A stretch of 64,000 bases of DNA, from assembly GCA_032622095.1 (NCBI GenBank), contig CP136067.1:51001899-51065898 (forward strand). Reading direction: 5' to 3'. This DNA is from Siphonodentalium dalli (taxonomy: Eukaryota; Mollusca; Scaphopoda; Gadilida; Siphonodentaliidae). Within the stretch, counting starts at the first letter, position 1; every line of letters begins with the position of its first letter. The notes beneath the pieces are model-generated. The model ran no database searches. It saw only the letters and a program-made list of their open reading frames with translations, and was not told the origin of the DNA. Below are positions 34,261-45,646 of this stretch, piece by piece. A program made the translations under genes and the position numbers.

Positions 34261-35150
34261 TTAATAGATACCTTCCGCATAATGTACTACTACTGATTAT
34301 AATTACGAATAGCTAATAATAATCGTAATTTTCTCGGACGATATAAAAAATCTCTTAATTATATGGTGATATGATTCTGTTTGTCATGATTAGTTTGTAC
34401 TTAATTATATTGTTAACATATCATAGATAAGCGCTTTTTGTTCGCAATATTCTACTGTTTCTCACAACAACTGATTTTATTGCCAATACAATATAGAAAT
34501 TAAGGCGACAAGGCGATTACAATTTGAGTAGAAACATTCACAGACAATCTCAGTCAGCTCACAGTCTCCCACATTGAGGACCCGAGAAACGACATAGAAC
34601 TTATTGTTATATGATGTAATTGTGAGTTTTGTTGAAAACACCAAACCGTAATCGTCACCATACATATAATAAGAGACCTTTCTCAAAATCACGATTACGT
34701 TTACGGATATGGACAATATCTTGCCCGTATACAGCCAAAATTCGATCCTTACGACTTTCGACAGTTCTTATGTCGAAAATATACCCCACTTATTTAAATT
34801 TTGTGCAGATGTGTGAAGGATGTGCCACCGGTCCTGCCGTGGGACGCACTAGCATTATCCGTGTGGTGTATAACACACGGATAAGAACATGGGTTCTGAA
34901 AGAGACACACATTACATTTTCCATCAAATATATGTGTAACTGAATATAGTTGGGCATATGCTCGCCAATTAACAAACGAAGGTAAATTGTGATGGTCTCA
35001 ACCTTACTAGGACAATATGTCCTATCCGTAATCGTAATAGTGATTTTTGCGAAAGGTCTCTAATGGCAAAACGACAACTGATAGAAATAACACGAAGTTT
35101 AGTGACGTAGTACCATACTCGTAATTATCAATAGTAGTTATCATTTTTAT
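34261..35150. mobile_element. Decayed family D element containing a nested family D copy
   Basis: The left end ATACCTTCCGCATAATG with TTACGAATAGC matches 32825-32900 plus 33179-33190 in reverse complement. The right part (GTAGTACCATACTCGTAATT and GACAACTGATAGAAATAACA) matches the complement of the left part of the 12652 element. The better-preserved element 34670-35062 sits inside. Confidence 0.55.
34670..35062. mobile_element. TA-flanked MITE, family D, copy 2
   Basis: 393 bp from TAAGAGACCTTTCTCAAAAT to its near-complement ATTTTTGCGAAAGGTCTCTA, with TA at both ends. The termini match the 12652-14640 element. The interior has a hairpin TCCGTGTG..CACACGGA near 34858-34882 and a short GC-richer segment. 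There is no transposase. Confidence 0.8.
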
Positions 35151-35871
35151 TCCACACCCATTGACGTGATGCACATGCATTCAACGGAATCCCAGCCATT
35201 GAATACATATTAGTGTATACCTCTAGTGGAATACAAACCGGAACTATTCTTGTTGACGTTGTCGCCAAGAAAGATGACGTACATTACGTCGATCATCCAC
35301 TTCCGGTGATCCCTCATAATTATTGGTTATTTGTCAGACGTAAATCACAATAAAGGTAGCAATAGTAACAATGGAGGTGACATTCATGGATTGAACTTAT
35401 CTGACAGAACGGTGTAGAATAAATACAGAACACAACTTTCATCATAATCTCGAATCTTTTATCGAACTCGTCGCGGACAGCACAAAGCTATATTTCGCTC
35501 GAGCTACGCTCTCGCGAAATATATCCTTGCGCCATCCCCCTTAGACCCGGTTTTGGAGTATTAAAAAAGTTCCCCAATTGCGTATTAAGACAGTTCATCA
35601 ATTGCGTTTTTTATTTTGCGACGTTTTGTTCTACGCATAAGGTTTGACTCACTCACATTTGCTGAGAAATTACACGGGCGGTTTGTTCTTAGTAAGAACA
35701 ATCATGGCTGTTGACATACATGGGTCATTCATTAAGTTATCAAGTTATCACTTGTGTGTTAGCATGCAAAATATAACACTGCGTGTTGAGTAAAATCAAC
35801 AGCGACAAGACATTCAGGTAGATACACCCTTGAGAGATGGACCGTCGCTGGTAGGGCTTGGTAGACCCATT
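35151..35871. other. Mostly unassigned; short hairpin at 35489-35522
   Basis: TATATTTCGCTCGAG and CTCTCGCGAAATATA form a hairpin around CTACG. The remainder is unassigned. Confidence 0.45.
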
Positions 35872-36462
35872 GTGCGTTATCTGTGGGTGCAGTAGGGGTG
35901 GGCAGTAATAGAGGAATTTGGCTGACATCATTATCCGTGGTTGTAGTGGGGCGGGAAGTAATAGAGGAATCTGACACCGTTATCCGTGGGTGCAGTAGGG
36001 GTGGGCAGTAATAGAGGAATTTGGCTGACATCATTATCCGTGGTTGTAGTGGGGCGGGAAGTAATAGAGGAATCTGACACCGTTATCCGTGGGTGCAGTG
36101 GGGTGGGCAGTAATAGAGGAATTGGGCTGACATCGTGATCCGTGGTTGTAGTAGGGGCGGGAAGTAATAGAGGAATCTGACATCGTTATCCGTGGTTGTA
36201 GAAGGGGGCAGTTATAGAGGCATTGGACTGACATCGTTATCCGTGGTTGTAGTAGGGGCGGGAAGTAATAGAGGAATCTGACATCGTTATCCGTGGTTGT
36301 AGTAGGGGTGGGCAGTAATAAAGGCATTGGGCTGTCATCGTTATCCGTGGCTTTAGTAGGGGTGGGCAGTAACAGAGGGATTGGGCTGACATCGTTATCC
36401 GAGGTTGTAGTATGGGTGGGCAGTAATCGAGGAATTGAGCTGACACCGTTATCCGTCGCAGC
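35872..36462. repeat. Minisatellite with ~50-54-bp monomers and a ~103-bp higher-order unit
   Basis: Monomers contain GTAATAGAGGAATCTGACAC, then CGTTATCCGTGGTTGTAGTA and GGGGCGGG. In the first part two monomer types (49 and 54 bp) alternate, giving a roughly 103-bp unit repeated almost identically. Later monomers are more diverged. A long minus-strand frame across it (Pro/Thr/Leu-rich repeats) is explained by the repeat. Confidence 0.9.
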
Positions 36463-36662
36463 ACACTTGACAGATAACGGGATGCGAAAACGAAAGCAGG
36501 GTTGTGAACGATTCTTGCGCGATATCTCAAGAAATAAGTGCCGAAGAAAGTTCATATTCTCATGGAATGATACGATAAGCCCAAAAAGAACAAGTTCAAA
36601 TTTCCTATAGATGTAGCCTTGTGTTTTAAAAGGGTGAGACTTGGGGTGCTAACTGTTGACAT

Positions 36663-36890
36663 TTATTTCAACAATAGCGTTAGCGAAATATATTTTAGTC
36701 GTTTGTTGTCGGACAGGGCTTCAATGTCGTCGAAAGACAGAGTAAATTCGCGGCCAAAGGCATTTCGGCCAGGGCTATCTCGATCAATATAAGGCACTGC
36801 CATTCTCGAGTTCATGGCACCACATTCTGCTATGCGAGTACAAGTACCCGAGATCTGGACTCCAATTGTCTCAATTTCTCTTATGTTAAC
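36663..36890 (-). CDS. Candidate terminal coding exon, unknown protein
   Basis: A 75-codon open stretch runs on the minus strand to TAA at 36663-36665. It includes IREIETIGVQISGTCTRIAE, CGAMNSRMAVPYIDRDSPGR, NAFGREFTLSFDDIEALSDN and KRLKYISLTLLLK. Composition is balanced and hydrophilic, with third-position variation and higher GC than the flanks, unlike the repeat-derived frames nearby. AATAAA overlaps the stop. Upstream (minus strand) it is cut by the TTAA element at 36886-37122. If that element is removed, the next possible acceptor would be around ACATAAG, which is weak. I do not recognise the family. It could be a last exon of a host gene or part of an unknown element. Confidence 0.4.
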   Translation of the reverse strand, partial: VNIREIETIGVQISGTCTRIAECGAMNSRMAVPYIDRDSPGRNAFGREFTLSFDDIEALSDNKRLKYISLTLLLK

Positions 36891-37122
36891 CCTTTCGTGA
36901 CGGGGGTTGCGCTGGTGCAACATTAGAGACCCTGTCCCAGTGCAGTCTCTTATAAATGCGAGTCTCCCACGGGAAGCCTCACATATATAAGATACTCCAC
37001 TGGTTTAGAAGGTCCAGGTAAATATTGTTTGGCCAATGTATTATCTTATAGGGCGCCTCGCATATATAAGAGAATGCGTTGGCACAGGGTTTTAGCAGAA
37101 GCTCCAGTCGTAGAATGGTTAA
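36886..37122. mobile_element. TTAA-flanked MITE, family A, copy 2
   Basis: TTAACCCTTTCGTGACGGG at the left and CAGTCGTAGAATGGTTAA at the right, with TTAA on both sides (36886-36889 and 37119-37122). It contains partial copies of the CCAATG..TTATATATGCGAG palindrome. It directly abuts the candidate exon at 36663-36890. Confidence 0.75.
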
Positions 37123-37456
37123 ACACTAATTCAAGCAGTTGACATTATTGCGGATTGCAGTTGTCTTAATTACGTTGTCATTAATTCCTTCACACGTTTT
37201 GTCCAATGGTATATTAACCTGACTTAATTACATTCTTCAGCAATACTGCTCGGTGCAAAACGTTCTTGAACATTATAATTATTGTGCTCTAATTAATGTG
37301 GTTGGATGAACTATTACAAATATACCCCCTTTTGTCGTTTTTCAAAAAAACACCCACCCACTGTTTAAATAAGTATAGGCATTTCTTTATGTGAATGTTC
37401 CATAAAACATTTTCCTCTAGAAACTTTCATATTTGCTAACGACAGTTAATATCATA
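37123..37456. other. Unassigned stretch
   Basis: AT-rich; no feature recognised. Confidence 0.35.
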
Positions 37457-37972
37457 ATTTCCCCGAAACTGTTGGTGCTTGTTCGTAACACTTCCATGGC
37501 TGTAACGTCCTGACATTTTGCGAAACCCTGCACCAATGCATTCCTTATATATGCGGGTCTCCAATAGGGAGCCTTGCATATATAAGAAAATACATTGGCC
37601 TAACAATATTTACATTGAGCTTGTAACCCAGTGCATTCTCTAATATGCGACGCTCCCAGTGAGAGACTCGCGAATATAAGACGAATTTTCCCGAAACTGT
37701 CGGTGCTTGTTCGTAACACTTCCATGGCTGGAACTTCCTGAAATTTTGCGAAACCCTGAACCAATGCATTCTCTTATAGATGCGGGCCTCCCATTGAGAG
37801 CCTCTCATATATAAGGGAATGCACTGGCCTAACAATAGTTACATTGACCTTGTAACCCAGTGCATTATCGTATATATGCGAGGCTCCCTATGGGAGATTC
37901 GCATATATACGAAAATGCATTGGCACATCTTTTGTGCTACACTATAGCGCAGATCCCCTCATGAAAATGTTA
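37457..37972. mobile_element. Family A MITE derivative with a 227-bp internal tandem duplication
   Basis: Two consecutive units (37457-37681 and 37684-37909) each begin with CCCGAAACTG.CGGTGCTTG after an AATTT lead. Each carries the TTCCATGGCTG..CTTCCTGA lead-in followed by two CCAATGCATTC..TATATGCG palindromes. The outer ends (GTAACACTTCCATGG and CTCATGAAAATGTTATT) are diverged versions of the family A termini, and TTAA is lost. Confidence 0.65.
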
Positions 37973-38430
37973 TTAGCACAGTTTTCCCAGTTGTCCCACC
38001 AACAAAACCGTGGCTAAACTGTTCATAATCAGTTGACCATGTCGGAAACAATTGCAACCGACGACATTATATACGAGAGACGTGCATTGTACGACAATGT
38101 GTGTAGCATTTACCATAACCAACGACAAAGTGACATATATTTCACCAGGTCGAGATGTAATGATTTGTAGATGTCCGAGAAAGTAAGGGGTTGCAGTTTT
38201 TATGAAGTACTTTGGTCAGCTCAAGCCCAAGGACGAATGTATATGCACCAAAACCAACTTATCCGAGTTAGTATCATAAATCTTGAAATCTTCGGAAATT
38301 ATAGAAAGTACAAATGTTGAAAGTGCCATGCAGGCGTCATATCGTGCGGATATTTCGAGTTAATTATGACGTAGATACCCGGCTCTATAACTGACCCTTT
38401 CCATAAACCGCATCATATTGTTCGCTTTTG
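37973..38430. other. Unassigned stretch
   Basis: Nothing recognised. Confidence 0.35.
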
Positions 38431-38432
38431 TA

Positions 38433-38790
38433 TTTTTCTCAGTATCGAAATAGGTCGATAAATATCTTAACTACCTTTTTACGAGCATTATGCAACCCAG
38501 AAAGACGCATTGAAGTAATGGAAAATACAACTGTGAATACGGTGTTTGGGTCCAAAAACACAAAACAGCTATTTGCACGACATGGAACAGAAATGAGCGT
38601 TCTTTCGTATTCTCTTCCTGAGATGGTAGCAATAAAGAGCGTTTATTTAACTTCTGGCGAAAACGGCTAAAAAATGGCTGTGACTTCGGCAAGTGTTTTT
38701 CAGAGCATATGAAGCCGGTATGTCAATAGTCCGTTTATTTGTCGATCTATCGTATCTGTCGCTCCAAAATTGAAAGGTCGAATGAGCCAT
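38433..38790 (+). repeat. MITE-like repeat family G, copy 1
   Basis: Matches 54464-54850 in reverse complement from AATAGGTCGATAAATATCT through AAAATGGCTGTGACTT to GTATCTGTC. It contains AATAAAGAGCGTTTATTT, a core also present in family C. The plus-strand frame inside it is repeat-derived. Confidence 0.7.
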
Positions 38791-39071
38791 GTCCGTTTAA
38801 CGAAACAGAGTCATTGATCCTGTTTTGAAATTCTAAGCATCTGGCATGAAGCGTTTGGAACCAATAACACTCCGTCAATTTCAATACGCCTTGTCGATTG
38901 ATAATGAGCAATTAGTCTTTTAATAAAACGAATCCCCAATTTGACATTTAAACGGAACGTGTTTTGCTTCAGGGAACGATTGCGCATTAAGACTTGTTAC
39001 ATTACGCACTGCTATAAATATCAAACATCTCACCATGTGCCATCGAAATGACGTCGATCACCTCCAAATGA
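38791..39071. other. Unassigned stretch
   Basis: Nothing recognised. Confidence 0.3.
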
Positions 39072-39590
39072 TGGTTACACAGGTGTAAATGTTTTCCATA
39101 GGCCTCAGTGCTAACGTTTTAGCGTATACTATTGGCAATATAAACATTGGGTCCGAAATTGTCTTTAAATCTGAAAAATTGACACTTTGGGAAACTTTTT
39201 GCACAAAAAAATCAGGTACGACAGGCAGGGAATTCGCTGAATTCACTGAATTGAAGCCTGCAGGCCATACCAGTGATGTTTACCCAGCTAGATTGACACC
39301 AGTTGATCACGAAAATGAAAGAAAAATCATAGGTCATGTGTTTACTTTTTAAAATAAATCCCCAAGTGTACGACAGGGCTATCCCACAGCCAAATTTGAT
39401 CTGGAAAAACCCAGAACTACAGCAGCTAGTTAAATAAATTTCCCGCTCACAAAAATCCATTCCCCCATTCATTCACCAGTTTAAAATTATTTAGATATTA
39501 TGTACAAATCAAATAAACGCGACGTCATCCTTTAATAACGTGTCGCATGTATCAGGTGAAGGTCATTCTTCAGTTACCTTCACCTTTAGC
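39072..39590 (+). repeat. TIR-type repeat family E, copy 1 (most complete)
   Basis: Begins GGTTACACAGGTGTAAATG. The first ~170 bp recur at 43651-43820 and the rest at 42530-42880. An 87-codon plus-strand frame runs across it, but the substitutions between copies are mostly amino-acid changing. Copy 1 has a stop (TTTTAA) where copy 2 has TTTAAA. I therefore treat it as non-coding repeat. Confidence 0.7.
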
Positions 39591-40140
39591 ATTCCACGGT
39601 GTACTCGCTCCCCGACTCTAGAACACATTTATCTCCCTGATTCCTATATATATGTATATGTGTGAAACACAGCGTTTCTTATAGTATTTTATCAAAATAT
39701 AGACGTTACTGAAATCAAAAATGGATTATATCGAGCAGTAGTTGTTTATTTTTGCAATATGAGGCATCCTGAAAATTAGTGTCAATCCTCAAAATAAAGC
39801 CAAAATATTTAGATTTGTTTTTCAATTTTACTAGCTGATGCATCTCGTATAACTGAAGTATGTCCTTATATACCATAATATTACTAAATTGAAGAGGAAA
39901 TGTTAATATACATTTTGAGAGGGATATCTTGTCCAATTTTAAACCCTTTTCATGCAGAATTTGGAAATTTATAATAAATATTTACCAAAATTAACAGAAA
40001 ATAAAAATAAAAAATATTTTAATAGCAATTTTAAGCAACCATAAGTCAATTTAAATATCTAAAAATAATAATACAACATCAGACACAGCCTCAGGCATGA
40101 AATTTTACCAGATGGCAGGGCATACTGTCTGTTTAACAAA
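39591..40140. other. Unassigned AT-rich stretch
   Basis: A strongly A/T-rich interval with no recognisable element. Confidence 0.35.
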
Positions 40141-40420
40141 GCTGCCATGACAGTTTTGCACGACAGTAACTCTAGTGGTGATGCCACCACCCCCCGACTT
40201 GGGGTGGGGCTACGGTCCCAGATAAGGCTACTGGGTGCCGGAAAAGCTTAATTGGTCAAATGACACCTTTTCCCAATAGGGGGGGGGGGGCTAACACTCC
40301 TCAAAATTGTGGGGAGGGGGGCTTTAGACCCCCTGACCCCCTAATGGTACCTGACATCCATGCAAAATTACCAGATTTATCACTTTCTTTACTATCTACA
40401 GGCGAATCCATGCGTTTCTT
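40141..40420. other. GC-richer unassigned segment with G/C runs
   Basis: It contains CACCCCCCGACTTGGGGTGG, a run of thirteen Gs at 40279-40291 and CCCCCTGACCCCCTAATGG. It looks repeat-derived, but I find no second copy in the window. Confidence 0.4.
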
Positions 40421-40427
40421 CTTTAAA

Positions 40428-42365
40428 CCCCTGTCACACTCAGGCCGGCGCTCTCACTGCGCTGCACAAGTACCAACATATGAGTAACACACAGGAGGAG
40501 CGCCGAATACTGTCGAAAATTGTCAAACTTTTAAAACAAAGTATGCTCCTATTGCGTTCCTACTTTGTCAAGTCTCACGCTCTTAGTGCGTTCAAGTCGC
40601 TGTCATTGTGATGCCAGTACGTTCTCAATAAGTTCGCAAAACGTTCTCTGCGCGAGCGCGGAGAGTATAGATAGCGCCTCCTGCGTTCTCCAGTCATAGT
40701 CAGTTTTTAGGTTGTGGGGAAAATACCCAACACTCCGCAATAGATTAGCTGTCCGATTAAACTACTGTCACACTCTGCTGCGATCAGGCCGGCGCTTGTA
40801 TTGCGTTGAAAAATAATCAAAGCGCCAAGCAAAGCGCAGTAAAGTATCCAAGAACGTATTGGTGACGCAGTGGGCACTGGCTAGGACGGGAGAGGGTCCC
40901 CGTGATCGCCCCAGAGCGCCAGAGCGCCGCGCTTGTTTTGTGCATGCACAAAACAAGCGCAGAGGTTCTGCGTTCTGACCAGGCGTAGTACCGTCGCCAT
41001 GACAGAGCAACGCGTACTAACAACGCAATGACAACGACTTGAACGCATTAAGAGCGTTTACGACGTGGAGGAAACGCAGTGAGAGCGTGTGGGAGCGTGA
41101 GACTTGACAAAGCAGGAACGCATTGGGTCGTAAAAAGAGCGCGATGAAAACGTGATAAGTGGGATAGGGGCATAGCTTGTCACGCGCGCCGCATGTATGA
41201 CTGGTGGGGAGTTTCTCGTTTCGCGTGCGGGCTGACATTATCAATGGGTGTTTTATTAGTTTTATTTATAGAATGGGAATTTTTGGGAATATTTAAAAGT
41301 CAAACTGCGAGCTGGAGGCCGAGTCCCGTAAAAGGTGCTTGTAGTTGGGGAAATTAAATTTCGTTTATTGTGTTAATCAACGTTGATTAATGTTGATTTT
41401 TGGTTTGTGGTAAACTATATGTGTATTACAAATGAAAGAAATTTCTGCAGCCCACTGGGGGTTGTGGTCGGAGACGGTCGAATCGACCACCGGTTCGTTA
41501 ATTAGGTGCTGGTTGTTATTGTTATTTAACGGAATTCTGAGTTGGTCATTCGCAAAACCAATATATTTTATATTCTACAATTACATTCTTGGGTTTGTAA
41601 TATATGATCTTGAGCGCGTTACCATTTCTGACATTGGTTCTCTTGTTTTAACAGATTGAAAATTTCTGACAATTTTCCGCGCTTCCACTGTGCGTTACTC
41701 GTATTTTGATACTTTTTCAACTCAAAGCAAATGCCAGCTTGATCGCAGCGGAGTGTGACAGTGGTATGAGCAGACCGCATTTCAAAGTGTGATCTTAGTG
41801 TAAACCTGCTGTAAACGCCGGTAGAACGCCATGTATAACGCTTGGGCGTAAAGCGAGCGCCAGAGTCGCAGTGGCAGCACAATATGAACGTTCTATGAGC
41901 GGGAACCAGTCCATAACACCCCATGACAGCGCAAAAAGAGCGCAATAAGTTTTGGACAGAGCCTCATTGAGCGTATTAAGGACGGGAAATGCACGTAGGG
42001 ATAATTTGATTAAGCTTAGTGTAGTCGCAAAAGACAAGATTAATTTCTTGCTGCGACCACGAGAAGCTAATATGCGCTCTTGCTACGTACACATAGCGCT
42101 CACGTCGCTCGATTGGCGCTTTGCTTTGCGCTGTCACGGCGACAGTACTACGTCCTGGTCAGAACGCCGAGCCCATGCGCTTGTTTTGTGCATGCATAAA
42201 ACAAGCGCGGCGCTCTGGCACCTATGGGCGACCATGAAGATCCTCGGCCGTTGTAGCCAGTGTCCACTGCGTCACCAATCGGTTCTTGGAGACCTTAGTG
42301 CGTTTAGGTGGGCGCTTTGACACTTTTGCAGCGCAATGAGAGCGCCGGCCTGAGTGTGACAGGGG
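40428..42365. mobile_element. GC-rich TIR element with 7-bp TSD and subterminal repeats
   Basis: The left end CCCCTGTCACACTCAGGCCG continues GCGCTCTCACTGCGCTG; the right end is its reverse complement with one change. CTTTAAA flanks both sides (40421-40427 and 42366-42372). A second inner pair with CTGTCACACTC.GCTGCGATCA lies at 40766 and, inverted, near 41737-41766. The body is full of GCG-centred motifs of the form AACGCANTNAGAGCG on both strands, much more GC-rich than the surroundings. The frames inside are broken and unrecognised. It is a non-autonomous element, probably with internal rearrangement or nesting. Superfamily not assigned. Confidence 0.75.
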
Positions 42366-42449
42366 CTTTAAATCTGTCCAAAATATGGTCATTATCATTT
42401 GAAAATAAGAAAATATGGAATTAACAACTTATCATGGCGAGACGTGAAA

Positions 42450-42890
42450 TTTCGTAAAATTCAAATTTTTCTTATAGGAATCACTGAACTAAATGGTTTC
42501 CCATAGGCGACAGTGTTAACGTTTCGGCAAAATTCACTGACTTGAAGCCTGCAGGCCATACCAGTGATATTTACCCAGCTAGATCGACATCAGTTGATCA
42601 CGAAAATGTAATAAAAATCATAGGTCATGTGTTTACTTTTAAAAATAAATCCCCAAGTGTACGACAGGGCTATCCCACAGCCAAATTTGATCTGGAAAAA
42701 CCCAGAACTACAGCAGCTAGTTAAATAAATATCCCGCTCACAAAAATCCATTCCCCCATTCATTCACCAGTTCAAAATTATTTAGATATTATGTACAAAT
42801 CAAATAAACGCGATGTCATCCTTTAATAACGTGTCGCATGTATCAGGTGAAGATCATTCTTCAGTTACATTCACACAAGTTAACCCCACC
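42450..42890 (+). repeat. Repeat family E, copy 2 (internal deletion)
   Basis: Starts like copy 1 (TTCCCATAGGCGACAGTGTT) then jumps past about 125 bp. It matches 39240-39590 closely from GAAGCCTGCAGGCCATACCA onward. It ends near CATTCACACAAGTTAACC, a diverged complement of the family start. Confidence 0.7.
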
Positions 42891-43650
42891 CCCTTTAACA
42901 CATTATTCATCAAAAAAGCACAAATTTCCACCACAGGTCATGTTCAGGCCCCATTTTCACACAGTTTTTGGGGTCTGGTGTTGCAAACTTGGGTCAGCTA
43001 TGGAAGACTGTACAAGATCCTTTCCATTAGAGAACTTCTGGTAATGTGAGGTCATTGAGTCCATATTTGAGCAGCTGAGCATGCAGCACATGACTTTATC
43101 AGCACATGGAAGACTAAAATATGATATTTTCATGTCTACAAGGGTGATCCGAGATAACTGGATGTGGGTGTATATTGATTTAGTTGAACAAAAATATGCT
43201 CTCTTTGAAGTGCTGAAGCATTGTCTTATATGTGTCCAAGTTTTAGTGCTATTAACCTTCAAATGACCATACCCACCAGTGGAAATGACTAACATGTATG
43301 ATATATATCTGCATATCACTGGCTATAAAATCAAAAATACTTGTCAGATTAGCTTTTTATAATAAGTGATATGTGTCTCATTGACATGCTCATGTTATTG
43401 GTCATTTGCATTATCATGTGACTACTACCACCTTGAATAAAATTGAAAATACCTTGAAAAATTGGTAATTTTTATGAAAAAATCATACTATTTTTGGCTG
43501 ATGTAAGAGCAAGAAGACATCAGTAGCAAGAATAGCTACACCATGCATGAGAGATTCGTTGGACTGAAAGACCAGGCTGTTAAAAATGCAATAAAATACT
43601 TTAAAGTGACTCCCAGGAATAAAAAAAGGCCAAAAAGCTCATTTTCCCCT
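42891..43650. other. Unassigned stretch
   Basis: No feature recognised. The open frames on both strands (42957-43319) lack similarity I can name. Confidence 0.35.
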
Positions 43651-44106
43651 TTAGGTTACACAGGTGTAAATGTTTTCCATAGGCATCAGTGCTAACCTTT
43701 TAGCGTATACTATTGGCAATATAAACATTGGGTCCAAAATTTTCTTTAAATCTGAAAAATGGACACTTTGGGAAACTTTTTGCACAAAAAAATCAGGTAC
43801 GACAGGCAGGGAATTCGCCTTTAAATCTTGTGTTTTCCTAACTAGTGTCAGAACCGCATACAAAAATACTGTCATATTTTAGACCACAACTAAAATTCAA
43901 ACTTCACTACAGAGGGTTAATTCCTGTGCCAATGGCTATTTTACAAGTGGTAAACCATAGGGAAGAGTGTGATGATTTTGTTTATGCAAAAAGCACACAT
44001 GGCTTTTGACCAATCAGAGCCCAGTGTCTATTTTATTCTCTCCTATATATTCCTCCCGCATCCGCTAGAGGTATCTCCGAACCTTATTTACACCAGTGTA
44101 ACCTGA
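43651..44106 (+). mobile_element. Repeat family E, copy 3 with clear TIRs
   Basis: Begins GGTTACACAGGTGTAAATG and ends ATTTACACCAGTGTAACC, an inverted repeat of about 19 bp. The first 170 bp match 39072-39245; the remainder differs from copies 1 and 2. Confidence 0.65.
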
Positions 44107-44202
44107 TGAGATGCGGAATATACCATTTACAAGGGGCATATGAACCCGTTCATGTTCCGGTAAAGATCGAACATTTACGATGTGTTGCTCTTAGTAGCCT
44201 GG

Positions 44203-44696
44203 TTAAAGGTATGAGAGGTCTTGGCGGTGGGTATGCTGTGAAAATATTTCCACCGGTCAAAAACCGCCACAAACAGAAAGAATATTAAAATGTAGACGGA
44301 CTTTGTCCGTATACAAATAAGAAATATCGCATAAACAGTATTTTATTGTCACATGTTATTGTTATGTAAACAAAAGCATAAAAAGTTACTTTCCTGGTGT
44401 TTGTTTATATTATGATGGTAAACATAAAGAGCGTTGTTTGTTGCTGAATTCCTGATATGGAACTAATAAAGAGCATTTATATCATTTGTGTGTGATTAGC
44501 CAGTAACACTGTGCTGTCTTCTGTAACACAATCAGGCCCTTGCTTAGGTAAAATATAGTAGGTCGGTATGATAGCATGCTGTTTACGCGAAGGTCATGGT
44601 ATATATGAACGAAACTGTATGCGTTTTAATGTTTTTTCTGTTTACGGTGATTGGAACAAATATGAATATTTTCGACAAGGCCTCCCGTGCCTTTAA
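44203..44696 (+). mobile_element. TTAA-flanked MITE, family C, copy 1
   Basis: TTAA at 44203-44206 and 44693-44696. The ends are TTAAAGGTATGAGAGGTCTT and GGCCTCCCGTGCCTTTAA. The interior includes CAAAAACCGCCACAAACAG, AAACATAAAGAGCGTT and CTGATATGGAACTAATAAAG. It matches 61816-62317 closely. No transposase frame. Confidence 0.85.
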
Positions 44697-44914
44697 GCCA
44701 CACGGACGTGTAGCTATTAACGTGTTTTACAATTGACACCGAAACACATCTGACTCACGTGACTATTACGCCCACACAAACGATCAACCCGCTTAGAAGT
44801 GTTTGTGTCCAATCTGTATCCTACGATACTTGGGTCAAAGAGGAATAATACTGATAACCGAGTGATCGACTAACGCTAATTGCAGACTGTATGACAATGA
44901 TATTTTGGCAGAGT

Positions 44915-45646
44915 TCGAAGAGCATATTCTTTCAAACGAATTTTGAGTTCTTTTTAGTCACAGTATCGACTCATAATGGGGCGATTCTAAGCAGATTATG
45001 TGGGGACAATGACACGAATACGCCAACTGACGACTTCCAGGTGTACGCTTTTTAACATATGGGTTCATTGTGGCCCGCCCCATAAAACGAAATAACGGAC
45101 ATGACTCCATTACCTGCTTATCTCAGAATAAAATAATCACATTATGTACCAATTTCATATTATAGGTCGATTATGTACGTATTTGTGCGAGGATATGTTG
45201 CATTCTTTCAAACGGATTTGGAGTTCTCGCGTCATTTTAGTCATTTTAGTTCCCATTAGCTGGTCAGCATGTTGTCCCGAAAACCCGCACATTATCTGCT
45301 TATAATAGAACGTGTTTTTTTTAGATAATCTGCTTCATTGTTAGTCGATGTGCTGAAAATGAGAGCGTTTTAGTCACATTATCGACTCATAATGGGGGCG
45401 ATTCTAAGCAGATTATGTGCGGATAATGACACAAATAAGCAAACTGACGACTTACAGGTGTACGGTCTGTAACATATGTTTTCATTGTGGCCAGCCACAT
45501 AAAACGAAATAATGGATATGACCCCATTTACCTGCTTATCTCAGAATCAAATAATCACATTATGTACCTATTTCACATTATAGGTAGATTATTTGTGCGA
45601 GGATATGTTGCATTCCTTCAAACGGATTTGGAGTTCTCGCGTGAGG
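44915..45646 (-). repeat. MITE family F, two tandem minus-strand copies
   Basis: Two copies of the family seen at 24.7 and 32.3 kb lie in reverse orientation, joined by a repeated TTCAAACGGATTTGGAGTTC segment at 45209 and 45621. The period is about 412 bp. The first copy has lost half of the hairpin region. Confidence 0.7.

Noticed and set aside
35740-36555. 173-residue minus-strand frame with Pro/Thr/Leu repeats
   Set aside because: It is the translation of the minisatellite and has no independent support.
39089-39352. 87-residue frame shared with 42.5 and 43.7 kb copies
   Set aside because: Copies differ mainly by amino-acid-changing substitutions and a stop, as expected for non-coding repeat DNA.
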